Below are positions 16,424 through 24,430 of a stretch of DNA of 31,971 nt, piece after piece. Position 1 is the stretch's first letter. Every line of letters begins with the position of its first letter. A program made the position numbers and the translations under genes. A model generated the notes under the pieces. That model was not told where the DNA came from and did no database searches. It saw nothing but the letters and a program-made list of their open reading frames with translations. Source of the DNA: Bacteroidota bacterium (GTDB lineage: Bacteria > Bacteroidota > Bacteroidia > JACCXN01); assembly GCA_013696965.1 (NCBI GenBank), contig JACCXN010000098.1, forward strand, positions 1-31,971, written 5' to 3'.

Positions 16424-16858
16424 TTATTGGTGGTTCACTAATTTCTGCTTTATTATTGCGGCAATCTGATTATACAATAATTCAAAACCTGTTTCATGGC
16501 TGTTTTTGGCATCCAGCTTTTGCAAGTTCAAATTTCCTAATATCAGACACATAATATTTTGATCTTCTTCTCTCCATGGGCTATAGCTGATATCGATTTC
16601 ATTTTTGCTTATTTTAGAAATCATTTCAAGTAAAGCAATCAAACCTGGCTGAATTACGAATTCCTCCAACATTATTAAATGCCTGACCACTAACGTTGTT
16701 TACGTTTTCCTGAGTCAAGACTATGGCTTCAACCAGATCATCAATAAACATATCTTTTACCTGTTTGCCATCCCCATAAATTCTTGCTTATTAATATATC
16801 ACATAAATGAGAACCAATAAATCCAGCCCCACCAGTAATAAGTACCTTTTCTTTCATT
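16424..16858 (-). pseudogene. Decayed NAD-dependent epimerase/dehydratase
   Basis: Reading the minus strand from ATG at 16858 gives MKEKVLITGGAGFIGSHLCD, the Rossmann start of an extended short-chain dehydrogenase. After DILIS the sequence jumps to IYGDGKQVKDMFIDDLVEAI and then SGQAFN, which lies near residue 240 in intact proteins; some 190 codons are therefore missing and the frame changes at the join. A further shift leads into LIALLEMISKISKN and SYSPWREEDQN, and another into YVSDIRKFELAKAG, ending in stops. At least three frame changes plus the deletion rule out function. Intact relatives include UDP-glucose and CDP-sugar epimerases. An 88-codon frame at 16424-16690 is a leftover of this gene, not a new one. 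Confidence 0.88.
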
Positions 16859-16932
16859 GAATGCTATTTTGGTATTTATGGTTACGGCCTTTATATCTCT
16901 TAATGCCTGTCAAAATTGATATCCTACTATTT

Positions 16933-17151
16933 TTACTTTGTCTGCTTTTTTGTAACAGAATTTAGGTAATTAAATTTGTCCGGCAAATAGAAGACCGAAA
17001 TTACCATCAAGGCTACAAAAGCTATTAAACCTCCCATTAAATAGGAAAATTTTAAAAGGCATTATATTTTTAAACCAAACACTAGGGCAAATAATGGGTA
17101 TGGTTTTCTACAATTTGGGGAATTCTTTATTAGGTGAATTTCTGGCTCTTT
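16933..17151 (-). pseudogene. Remnant of a membrane protein C-terminus
   Basis: On the minus strand one frame reads about 70 codons with a single internal TAA. It gives RKPYPLFALVFGLKI, the stop, then LLKFSYLMGGLIAFVALMV, a transmembrane helix, and ends VTKKQTK at 16933. An ATG after the internal stop would leave a 34-codon peptide. It looks like the tail of a membrane protein, perhaps a glycosyltransferase with C-terminal helices, sitting 75 bases upstream of the decayed epimerase. Identity is uncertain. The remainder of the gap to 17266 is AT-rich and featureless. Confidence 0.45.
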
Positions 17152-17266
17152 TTATACAGGCTAAAAAAGTTTTTCTAAATCCTGTGTTTTTGAAATTTTT
17201 GGATTTTGAATTCTTTTTTTTATTGACTAAATTAGATTGTACCTTTTTTTAAAGCAAGTTGAATTT

Positions 17267-17788
17267 ATGGAATACAAAATTGATAATGCAAAAAGCAACA
17301 TTTTATGGAAAGCTTATCAGCCCAAGAATTACATCACTGGTAAAGTTTCTTTTAAACAAGGAAAAATTGTTCTATCAAAAGGACTTATAACGGGTGGCTT
17401 TGCTCAGGTTGATTTTGCAACAATTAAGGTTACAGATACCAAACTTACTTCTGATCAACAAAACACTCTGGAAAAGCATTTAAAGTCAGGTGATTTTTTT
17501 AATCTACTTGATCATCCCTCTGCACTTTTTGAAGTAGCTGAAGTAAGACCTTCTTCTGGTTTTACCACACATATTGTTGTTGGTGATCTTACTATAAAAG
17601 GTATTACACATCGCTTTGAAATCCCTACTAATATTGTTATTGAAAAGGACAAACTGGATATTAAAGCAAAATTTACAATTACACGTACAAGGTACAACAT
17701 TGATTTTATGATAGAAGAATCATTTGCTGAAAAAAAGATTTTACCCGAATTTGATATTGAAATTCATATCGTTGGAACTGCAAAATAA
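17267..17788 (+). CDS. YceI family protein
   Basis: The 173-residue protein matches the YceI lipocalin-like beta-barrel family: YKIDNAKSNILWKA at the N-terminus, VDFATIKVTDT, FFNLLDHPSALFEV (about residues 77-90) and GDLTIKGITHRFEIPT. Members are thought to bind amphiphilic or polyisoprenoid molecules. No signal peptide is visible, so this copy should be cytoplasmic, unlike the exported E. coli YceI. The frame extends to a TTG at 17237, but ATG at 17267 starts directly at the domain and is preferred. A terminator at 17804 follows, so it is a monocistron. Confidence 0.9.
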   Translation: MEYKIDNAKSNILWKAYQPKNYITGKVSFKQGKIVLSKGLITGGFAQVDFATIKVTDTKLTSDQQNTLEKHLKSGDFFNLLDHPSALFEVAEVRPSSGFTTHIVVGDLTIKGITHRFEIPTNIVIEKDKLDIKAKFTITRTRYNIDFMIEESFAEKKILPEFDIEIHIVGTAK

Positions 17789-17803
17789 GGCGCTTATTTA
17801 ATT

Positions 17804-17827
17804 AAACAGTAGATGCTACTGTTTTTA
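17804..17827 (+). terminator. Terminator after the YceI gene
   Basis: AAACAGTAG (17804-17812) and CTACTGTTT (17816-17824) make a perfect 9-bp stem with a 3-base loop, followed by more T residues. It lies 15 bases after the stop codon. Confidence 0.75.
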
Positions 17828-18103
17828 CTTTAGAATTATTTTATAATTACTTCTGCCCCTAAATAATTCCCATCCAAAACAAACATCCTCTATTTTAGTG
17901 CATTCTTAATTTAATTGAGGATAAACCTTGATTTATCCGAATTAATTCATAAAAGTAATTGAGCGTTTATGTAATAGCTTCTCTTGAATTAACCATTAAA
18001 ATAGAAACCACTGAATTTATGGACATACAAAATATAACTTCCCAAGAAATTCTGATGTAAATAAGTTTAATATATAAAAAATTCCGATTTCTCCTAAAAA
18101 AAA
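17828..18103. other. AT-rich intergenic stretch
   Basis: Together with the flanking terminator and promoter this forms a 418-base gap between genes. I see no open frame, repeat or RNA gene in it. Confidence 0.5.
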
Positions 18104-18134
18104 TTTGCACTAATTATTTATTATACTACTTTTG
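18104..18134 (+). promoter_or_regulatory. Bacteroidota-type promoter
   Basis: TTTG (18104-18107), a 19-base spacer and TACTTTTG (18127-18134) match both halves of the Bacteroidota housekeeping promoter exactly. The start codon at 18207 follows about 72 bases later. An upstream TTG start at 18174 would leave a shorter leader but lacks the signal peptide context. Confidence 0.7.
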
Positions 18135-18206
18135 GCCATAAATCAAAACTTTTAGTTCACTGAATTTAATGTATTGGTCTTTAATTTAAGCCATTTTAAA
18201 GAATTT

Positions 18207-19346
18207 ATGAGGAAATCTTACTTAATTATCACATCCCTATTTTTCATTTCTTTTATTGCAAATGCTCAATGGGTTTCAAATTTTCCGTCTGGAGTAATAA
18301 GATCAATGGCAAGCAATGGGCCAACTGTTGTTGCCGTGGGAAATGGTGTTCACCAAACCACAGATAATGGAAACAGTTGGACTAACATAGGAATGGGATT
18401 AGATGTTAGAACAGTATGTAAAGAGGATAACCAGCTTGTTGGTTTAATGAATAACGGTGGTGTTTATTATTATGATGGAGCAACATGGACTTCACTGGGC
18501 TTAAGTGGAGTAGAAATATTTTCGCTAAAAATAACGACTACTTTATATGCAGCAACCAGTAATGGGGTGTATTTTTATAATGGAACCTGGAACCAAATTA
18601 ATACCGGAATATTCGGTACTGTTTATTGTTTAGAAGCCAGCGGTGGATTTTTGTATGCTGGCACGACTACAGGAGTTTACAGAACTGATGAAGCAACAAT
18701 AAATTGGACAGCTGTTAATGCAGGACTTAATTATGGCAGTGGAGTTAATTCAATTGCTTTTCAAGGGAGCACAATGTTCGTAGGAACCTATGGTGCTGGT
18801 ATTAGTTACTCTTTCGATTTGGGGAATAACTGGACTCAAAGCAATACTGGACTTGCGGATTTGTTTATTTTATCCTTAAATATCCAGGGAACAAACATTT
18901 ATGCAGGAACTAATTCAAATGGGGTATATGTTTCAATTAACGAGGGAGCCAGTTGGTCTGCCTATAATAGCGGATTAGTACCCTCTACCATTTTGGCCCT
19001 TACCAGTAATGCCACACATGTTTTTGCTGGAAATGGTGGAAACGGAGTTTGGGCCAGGCCTCACAACCAATCTTTAGGAATTAAAAACGACCCAAAGAGT
19101 GATTATAGTTTGACTGTTTTCCCTAACCCCTCAAAAGGAAATGTAACTTTAAATTCAGACAATTCAATAGGCATAGATGCTATTGAAATATACAACATGG
19201 CTGGGGTTAAGATGTTTGAAAAACATTTTAATGCAAACAATGCTTCCATAAATATTGATCTTGAACAAATACTTTCACAGGGAGTGTATTTAATACAAAT
19301 TACTTCAGGAGATAAATCAACTAAAAGAAAATTAGTACTTAATTAA
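18207..19346 (+). CDS. Secreted Asp-box propeller protein with T9SS tail
   Basis: The 379-residue protein starts with a signal peptide (MRKSYLIITSLFFISFIANA, cleaved before Q21). The body (about 21-295) is a beta-propeller built from repeats with Asp-box (BNR-like) motifs such as TDNGNSWTNIG, SFDLGNNWTQS and NEGASWSAYN. The C-terminus from about residue 303 is a type A T9SS sorting domain (VFPNPSKG, IEIYNMAGVKMFEK, QGVYLIQI, KLVLN). It is therefore exported by the Sec and type IX systems and released or attached at the cell surface. The ligand is unknown. ATG at 18207 is chosen over TTG at 18174 because it begins the signal peptide. A lipoprotein gene follows after 57 bases. Confidence 0.88.
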   Translation: MRKSYLIITSLFFISFIANAQWVSNFPSGVIRSMASNGPTVVAVGNGVHQTTDNGNSWTNIGMGLDVRTVCKEDNQLVGLMNNGGVYYYDGATWTSLGLSGVEIFSLKITTTLYAATSNGVYFYNGTWNQINTGIFGTVYCLEASGGFLYAGTTTGVYRTDEATINWTAVNAGLNYGSGVNSIAFQGSTMFVGTYGAGISYSFDLGNNWTQSNTGLADLFILSLNIQGTNIYAGTNSNGVYVSINEGASWSAYNSGLVPSTILALTSNATHVFAGNGGNGVWARPHNQSLGIKNDPKSDYSLTVFPNPSKGNVTLNSDNSIGIDAIEIYNMAGVKMFEKHFNANNASINIDLEQILSQGVYLIQITSGDKSTKRKLVLN

Positions 19347-19403
19347 CCTTTTTTATTAACTAATCAAATAACAATTTCTACTCTTACTAAAACAATTACC
19401 TCT

Positions 19404-19868
19404 ATGAGAAAATCAATTAAATTTAGAACTCTTATTGCTTTGGTTACTGCCTTAGTTTTTATTTCTGCCTGCAAAAAAGACGAAGTTCCAGAAGGTAGTA
19501 ATTATACCACCAAATTATCTGGCTTGGTTAAGGCTGAATTAGATCTTACAAATGCAACCACAGAGTTTGCTCCAATAGGTACTAGAATTACCTTTTTGAT
19601 CAATCCAAATGATTTGCAAATGAATCCAGATACAGCTGCAAACTACGATTCATACAGGTATACAACTACTGTGTTGGCTGAGGGGAAATATACAATTGAA
19701 TTGCCTGCTAAAAATGTTGGTTCAATGGTAAAAATCGTAATGGACGATTTTGAATATCAAACAGTATATGTAGGAGGTACAACCCAAAGAAAAATTTATA
19801 AAGGAGATCCTACTGAAACAACTATTTATGCAGGTACTGCCAAAATCATGGATCTTTTCTACCAATAA
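19404..19868 (+). CDS. Lipoprotein of unknown function
   Basis: The 154-residue protein has a lipoprotein signal with lipobox ISAC; C23 is the lipidated residue, followed by KKDE. The mature part is rich in beta structure and Thr, resembling a small carbohydrate- or peptide-regulatory-type beta sandwich (KYTIELPAKNVGSMVKIVMDDF), but no family is recognised. The Lys-Lys-Asp-Glu after the cysteine may favour surface export, as acidic and Lys-rich signals do in Bacteroidota. It lies between the T9SS propeller gene and a repeat element followed by an outer-membrane protein gene. The three downstream genes (19404, 20052, 20892) look like an envelope group. Confidence 0.8.
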   Translation: MRKSIKFRTLIALVTALVFISACKKDEVPEGSNYTTKLSGLVKAELDLTNATTEFAPIGTRITFLINPNDLQMNPDTAANYDSYRYTTTVLAEGKYTIELPAKNVGSMVKIVMDDFEYQTVYVGGTTQRKIYKGDPTETTIYAGTAKIMDLFYQ

Positions 19869-19910
19869 AACCTTTTGAATAAAGAGATTAATTAATAACA
19901 CAGAATATAA

Positions 19911-20057
19911 ATAGCCATGCACTTTCAGTGTAAAAACACGAATGAATATAACATGGCCTCCCGATAAATCGGGATGACAATTAAAAATCAAATGCTTTAG
20001 CATTCTTGAGTTCCTTAAAGGAAAAATTAAAAACGAATAAATTATATACATATGAAA
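19911..20057. repeat. Dispersed repeat (copy B) in front of a barrel gene
   Basis: Begins with ATAGCCATGCAC (the end of the 88-bp unit at the left edge), then AATGAATATAACATGGC, then a perfect hairpin TCCCGAT/ATCGGGA (19959-19974, two-base loop), GATGACAATTAAAAA, a GCTTTAGCATTC segment, and the tail AAATTATATACATATG. It matches the long unit at 261-371 nearly throughout. The ATG at its end is the start codon of the next gene. It fills almost all of the 183-base gap. Confidence 0.85.
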
Positions 20058-20870
20058 AATATTAAATCGCTTATTTGCCTTAGCTTGCTTAGTTTGATTG
20101 GTTCGGCATCATTTGCACAATTATCTGACAGGATAAACAATCCAAGTAAATTTAAAACTGGCACCAGGCCAATTCAAGGAGATATGGGTGTATTTATTGG
20201 TTATAATACTGCCAATATCAAATTAAAACCAGACAGTGTGGATAATGGTATTGAAGAGATAACAAGTGTATTGCCTGATATAAGTATTAAATATTATGTA
20301 GCAGACGATTTGGTATTTAGAGCAGGGGTAAGCACAAAAAAAGAAAAAACATTAAGAAGAGGAACAATTGATCCTGCTTTAAACGGTATCGGTGGTCTTT
20401 CAAGAAGAGATCAGGTAAGCGTTGCTTCTGAATTTTACATAACTCCAGCAATTGAAAAACACTTTCTAAGTTCAAACCTTTTGGATGTTTATGTTGTTGC
20501 AACCTTGCCTTTGGGTTATTTAAGGGAAAAGGGTGAAGACAATGTTGGATATGCTTCAGGTGATTTTGTTTATAAATCAATGAACAAAATGAGCTTTGCA
20601 TATGGCTTGGAAGCCCACGTTGGATTACAGGCATTTATTGCTGATCTCCCTTTGGCAATTGGAGCTGAAATGGGAATTAGTGGGATCGGGTATAGAGGAG
20701 AAAAATTAAAACATGTTGAAAGTTCATCAATCGGTGGTGTGGAAACAAATCAGGTTTATTATACTTTCAAAAATGATCCTCAGAATATTAAATACTCTAA
20801 TTTAAAATCAAATAGCTTTAATACAAGTACTAGTATCCGTATTACTCTTAGCTATTATTTCAGCAAATAA
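20052..20870 (+). CDS. Outer-membrane beta-barrel protein
   Basis: The 272-residue protein has a signal peptide (MKNIKSLICLSLLSLIGSASFA, then Q) and a mature part with alternating hydrophobic residues and aromatic-ended strands (FIGYNTANIKL, SIKYYVADDLVFRAGVS, YGLEAHVGLQAFIADLP). It ends in SIRITLSYYFSK, a terminal strand with a penultimate aromatic typical of outer-membrane barrels. Size suggests 8 to 12 strands; it is not a TonB-dependent receptor. The start codon and the whole upstream region belong to the dispersed repeat, so its expression signals come from that element. The next gene begins 21 bases downstream, indicating an operon with the lipoprotein at 20892. Confidence 0.8.
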   Translation: MKNIKSLICLSLLSLIGSASFAQLSDRINNPSKFKTGTRPIQGDMGVFIGYNTANIKLKPDSVDNGIEEITSVLPDISIKYYVADDLVFRAGVSTKKEKTLRRGTIDPALNGIGGLSRRDQVSVASEFYITPAIEKHFLSSNLLDVYVVATLPLGYLREKGEDNVGYASGDFVYKSMNKMSFAYGLEAHVGLQAFIADLPLAIGAEMGISGIGYRGEKLKHVESSSIGGVETNQVYYTFKNDPQNIKYSNLKSNSFNTSTSIRITLSYYFSK

Positions 20871-20891
20871 TAAATTTAAAATTTGCCAACT

Positions 20892-21368
20892 ATGTTCAAA
20901 TTAAAAACAATATTAGGAGCAGTAATAATCTTTGCTGTTTTATTTTCCTCATGTTCACCTGCTGGTCGCATAGGCACACATACCAAGCACTCTATGCGCT
21001 CGGCCAGCTTTTTGCCAAATGTTGTGCGTTTGGATTTAACTATGAATGATTTTGAATACCTGGGCACTCAAGAGGTTTCAGTTACTTACAACCGTTATCT
21101 TGGTTTGTTTTCTTTTATTAGCAGTGTAAATCAGCAAGAATATGCCAGACGCAATGTTAACATTGTAAATTTAAATGGCAACACAGGTTATCGTGCTTTG
21201 TCATTAAATTATAATTTAATGCAAGCTTTATACGTATCCCTTGTAAATTTTCCTAATGCTGATTTTGTTGTACCTGTTAGCATTGTTGAAGAAAAACAGC
21301 AAATGTTTTTAGGCCGTGTTATAACGAAAAAACTAAAAGTAAAAATGTATAAAATAAAAGAAAAATAG
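20892..21368 (+). CDS. Lipoprotein of unknown function
   Basis: The 158-residue protein has a lipoprotein signal (MFKLKTILGAVIIFAVLF) with lipobox SSC; C21 is lipidated, followed by SPAGR. The mature region contains DFEYLGTQEVSVTYNRYLG and a C-terminal KKLKVKMYKI stretch; no family is recognised. A TTG at 20883 would add three residues, but the ATG is the better start. It is co-transcribed with the barrel gene 21 bases upstream and ends before a strong terminator, so the pair may work together at the outer membrane. Confidence 0.8.
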   Translation: MFKLKTILGAVIIFAVLFSSCSPAGRIGTHTKHSMRSASFLPNVVRLDLTMNDFEYLGTQEVSVTYNRYLGLFSFISSVNQQEYARRNVNIVNLNGNTGYRALSLNYNLMQALYVSLVNFPNADFVVPVSIVEEKQQMFLGRVITKKLKVKMYKIKEK

Positions 21369-21397
21369 ACTCTTTTATTGCTCTTTTAACCTGTTTT

Positions 21398-21447
21398 CAA
21401 AATCCTGAAAGAATAATCAACAAAATCTTTCAGGATTTTGTATTTTT
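21398..21447 (+). terminator. Perfect 15-bp stem terminator
   Basis: CAAAATCCTGAAAGA (21398-21412) and TCTTTCAGGATTTTG (21426-21440) are exact reverse complements around a 13-base loop, followed by TATTTTTG. It ends the barrel-lipoprotein transcript. Confidence 0.88.
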
Positions 21448-21448
21448 G
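21441..21448 (+). promoter_or_regulatory. Possible -7 box of the caspase operon
   Basis: TATTTTTG matches TAnnTTTG and begins directly after the terminator stem, 24 bases before the start at 21472. No -33 TTTG is seen at the right distance, so this is tentative; the same T-run may serve as both terminator tail and promoter. Confidence 0.4.
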
Positions 21449-21471
21449 TTACTAAATATAGTCCTTGTGAT

Positions 21472-22287
21472 ATGCGAAAATACTCTCTTGTAGCAATCCT
21501 GCTAATTTTTATTTCTGTATCCTGTAAAAAACAAAAGGATTCTCCTGCGCTTTTATTTATAAGTCCCACAACAAACCATTACGATGGATTTATTTCGGAA
21601 GTATTAAGGTTTGATATTTCAGGCTCCTCGAATACAGCTCTGGCAAATTTTAAAGTAACCGTAAAGGAGGGAAATTCCTTTTCTCAAACAGTATTTGATA
21701 CCACTTTAAGCACTCCAAAATACAACAGTTCCTTCGAATATAAAATACCTTCAAATGCACAAGGATCAAATATACTGCTTACATTTATTTTAACCGATGA
21801 CCAGGGAAACCAAACCAAAATGGGCAAAACATTAAGTGTATTTCTCACAATTAAAAATCCGGAAGAATCCACTGGACATGAAATGTTTTCTGCATTGTCA
21901 ACAAAAAATGACGCTTATAACTTAATATCAAGAACCCCTTTGTATTCTGTTTCTGAAAGTGAATCAAATCTACATTTAAAGGATGATACAGAGCAAGACC
22001 CTTCTATGAATTATTTATTGGGGAAAAGATGGATTTCTCCTGCAGGTTTAAAATTTGTCCGTTTTAATGAATTTGATTACGCAAACGCAACTTACATTGA
22101 TTTAAAAAATGCATATGAAGCCGGAAATAAAAAAGATTTTGTAGATTTTGTGTCAAATGCAGACATAATTTTAACCCGATTCCCAGATTCTAAACCTGAC
22201 GAAGGTTATATTGCTATTAAAGTAGTGCAGGTAATTGAACAGGGAGGGGCAGATTTCGACAGGTATATTTTCAATTTCAAAAAATAG
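21472..22287 (+). CDS. Lipoprotein, first gene of the caspase operon
   Basis: The 271-residue protein has a lipoprotein signal with lipobox SVSC; C18 is the modified residue, followed by KKQKD. The mature part begins with a beta-sandwich-like segment (LRFDISGSSNTALANFKVTV, TFILTDDQGN) resembling an Ig-like fold, then an alpha/beta region (ADIILTRFPDSKPDEGYIAIKV). No family is recognised with certainty. It stands 21 bases before the caspase gene and should be made with it; a role as a surface or periplasmic partner of the protease is an inference from position only. Confidence 0.8.
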   Translation: MRKYSLVAILLIFISVSCKKQKDSPALLFISPTTNHYDGFISEVLRFDISGSSNTALANFKVTVKEGNSFSQTVFDTTLSTPKYNSSFEYKIPSNAQGSNILLTFILTDDQGNQTKMGKTLSVFLTIKNPEESTGHEMFSALSTKNDAYNLISRTPLYSVSESESNLHLKDDTEQDPSMNYLLGKRWISPAGLKFVRFNEFDYANATYIDLKNAYEAGNKKDFVDFVSNADIILTRFPDSKPDEGYIAIKVVQVIEQGGADFDRYIFNFKK

Positions 22288-22308
22288 TATTAATGTAAAT
22301 CTAAAGGC

Positions 22309-24405
22309 ATGAAAAATATCTTTTTCTTATTTCTGGTTTTAATGTTTACAACCACTTCTGCCCAAAATATGTTTGAAGTGAACTGGGAAAAGAGATTCGG
22401 GGGAGGATACGAGGACCAGGCAAAATCAATTATAAATTCCGGGGATGGGGCTTATGTAATTGCTGGATGGACAAAATCATTAGGAAACGGTGGCAGGGAT
22501 GCAATGGTTGTGAAAGTAAATGCAACTGGAAATAAGATTTGGGAAAAAACCTTTGGAAAAGAACAAGACGATGTTATATACAGTGCAGTGCTTTCTCCAG
22601 AAGGAAATTACATCATGTGTGGGTCAACATTTAACAAACAAACTGAATATTATTCCTGGTGGGTTTTCGCTATAGACAAAAACGGAACAAAATTATGGGA
22701 AAACACATACGGTGGAAGTGAATGGGATGCAGCCAAAGCAATAATTTCAACCACCGATGGATTTGTTATAGCTGGTGTAAGGAAAAACAGGGGTGATATG
22801 GATAAGGAAATGACCCTAATGAAAATCAACAAAAAGGGCGTTAAGCAATGGGAATGTCCACTTGGTGTGCGTTATTATGATGATGAGGCAACTTCGGTTG
22901 CAGCAACTGTTGATGAGGGATTTATTGTTGCAGGTTGGTCAAAAAAAGATTCTGGCCCTAACAAACAAATACATCTTGCAAAGGTGGACAAAAGAGGACA
23001 TGCAGAATGGCAAAAAACTTTTGGTGGAGAAATCTCCGATTTTGCCAAATCAATTACCCCAACCAATGATGGGAGATTTATTATTACCGCTGCTTCTCGT
23101 TCAAAAACAAATGGAGAAGAAGATATCAGAGTTATTAAAATTGATGCTAAGGGTGAATTAGAATGGGACTTAAATTACGGTGGATTATATTCTGATATCC
23201 CTAATGCTATCAGTTCAACTGATGATAATGGCTGCATTATTGCCGGCTATACAAAATCAGTTGGAAATGGAAACGAAAATTTATTTTTAATGCGCCTTGA
23301 TAGAAAAGGTAATATTGTTTGGGAAAGGTTTTTTGTAAACTATAAATGGGTTTCGGCAGAATCAATAGCAATCTCTGATAATGGCTATACAATTGCAGGA
23401 TGGGCAACTTCCGAAGATGGGGACGATTCTGACCTTTTCATTATGAACCTTACTGATAACTTCGATAAGCAAGTAAACAATTACATCACTGAAAATACTA
23501 AATCCGGTGATACCAAAACAAGGGATGAAATAAAAAAAGAAGCCATTAGTAAATTTAAAATAGATAAAGTTTCTTTTGCCGATTATTATAGTGCTCCTAA
23601 TAAAGCAGATATTACTTATAGAGGAGGAGGCGATCCATTAAAAGGGTTAAATGTTACCACCAAGCCTAAAGACAATCAATTTGGAGAATATTATGCCCTA
23701 ATAATTGGCATTGATAATTACAAGGGAATTTGGTCTCCATTGAAAAACGCTGTTCGAGATGCACAAACTGTTGAACAGGTTTTCAAAACAGTTTATAAGT
23801 TTGATCATGTGAAAACCATTTATAATGAAAAAGCGACAAGGGCAAATATTATTCGTGAAATGGAATGGTTAATTGAAAACGTTTCACCAAAGGATAATGT
23901 TTTGATTTATTATTCTGGCCATGGAGAATTCAAAAAAAACCTCAATAAGGGCTTTTGGGTGCCTGTAGATGCCAGTACCAATTCTACCTCAGCATACATA
24001 TCCAATTCGGAAATTCAAACCTTCCTTGGCGGTATTCCTTCAAGACATACACTACTTATTGCCGATGCTTGTTTTAGTGGTGATATTTTCAGAGGCAATA
24101 CAATGTCGGTGCCCTTTGAGCAATCTGAGAAGTATTATGCCGAAGTAAATGCATTAAAATCCAGGCAGGCATTAACCTCAGGAGGCATTGAACTTGTTAT
24201 GGATGGGGGAAAAGACGGACATTCAATATTTGCTTATTATCTTTTACAAGCACTTAAGGAAAATAAAAACAAATATTTTGATGCAAGCCAGCTATATTCA
24301 AAATTAAAAATTCCAGTTGTAAACAATTCAGAACAAACACCAAGTTTTAATCCTATCAAAAGCACAGGAGACGAAGGAGGCCAATTTATCTTCATAAAAA
24401 GATGA
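22309..24405 (+). CDS. Secreted caspase-fold protease with N-terminal repeats
   Basis: The 698-residue protein has a signal peptide (MKNIFFLFLVLMFTTTSA), then seven repeats of about 52 residues each starting with a W-E/Q-K-x-F/Y-G motif (W26, W78, W130, W181, W234, W286, W338), which should close a seven-bladed propeller. A linker (390-455) leads to a peptidase C14 caspase domain (about 460-690): ALIIGIDNY, catalytic H538 in YYSGHGE and C588 in ADACFSG. Both dyad residues are present, so it should be active; cleavage specificity is unknown. There is no T9SS tail. It is the middle gene of a three-gene operon, 25 bases before the SpoIIE sensor. Confidence 0.92.
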   Translation: MKNIFFLFLVLMFTTTSAQNMFEVNWEKRFGGGYEDQAKSIINSGDGAYVIAGWTKSLGNGGRDAMVVKVNATGNKIWEKTFGKEQDDVIYSAVLSPEGNYIMCGSTFNKQTEYYSWWVFAIDKNGTKLWENTYGGSEWDAAKAIISTTDGFVIAGVRKNRGDMDKEMTLMKINKKGVKQWECPLGVRYYDDEATSVAATVDEGFIVAGWSKKDSGPNKQIHLAKVDKRGHAEWQKTFGGEISDFAKSITPTNDGRFIITAASRSKTNGEEDIRVIKIDAKGELEWDLNYGGLYSDIPNAISSTDDNGCIIAGYTKSVGNGNENLFLMRLDRKGNIVWERFFVNYKWVSAESIAISDNGYTIAGWATSEDGDDSDLFIMNLTDNFDKQVNNYITENTKSGDTKTRDEIKKEAISKFKIDKVSFADYYSAPNKADITYRGGGDPLKGLNVTTKPKDNQFGEYYALIIGIDNYKGIWSPLKNAVRDAQTVEQVFKTVYKFDHVKTIYNEKATRANIIREMEWLIENVSPKDNVLIYYSGHGEFKKNLNKGFWVPVDASTNSTSAYISNSEIQTFLGGIPSRHTLLIADACFSGDIFRGNTMSVPFEQSEKYYAEVNALKSRQALTSGGIELVMDGGKDGHSIFAYYLLQALKENKNKYFDASQLYSKLKIPVVNNSEQTPSFNPIKSTGDEGGQFIFIKR

Positions 24406-24430
24406 TTTTACTTTTCTTATTTATTCATTA

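Noticed and set aside
16424-16690. Separate 88-residue hypothetical protein
   Set aside because: Its sequence reads as an out-of-frame C-terminal piece of the decayed epimerase, with parts of the signature in the other frames.
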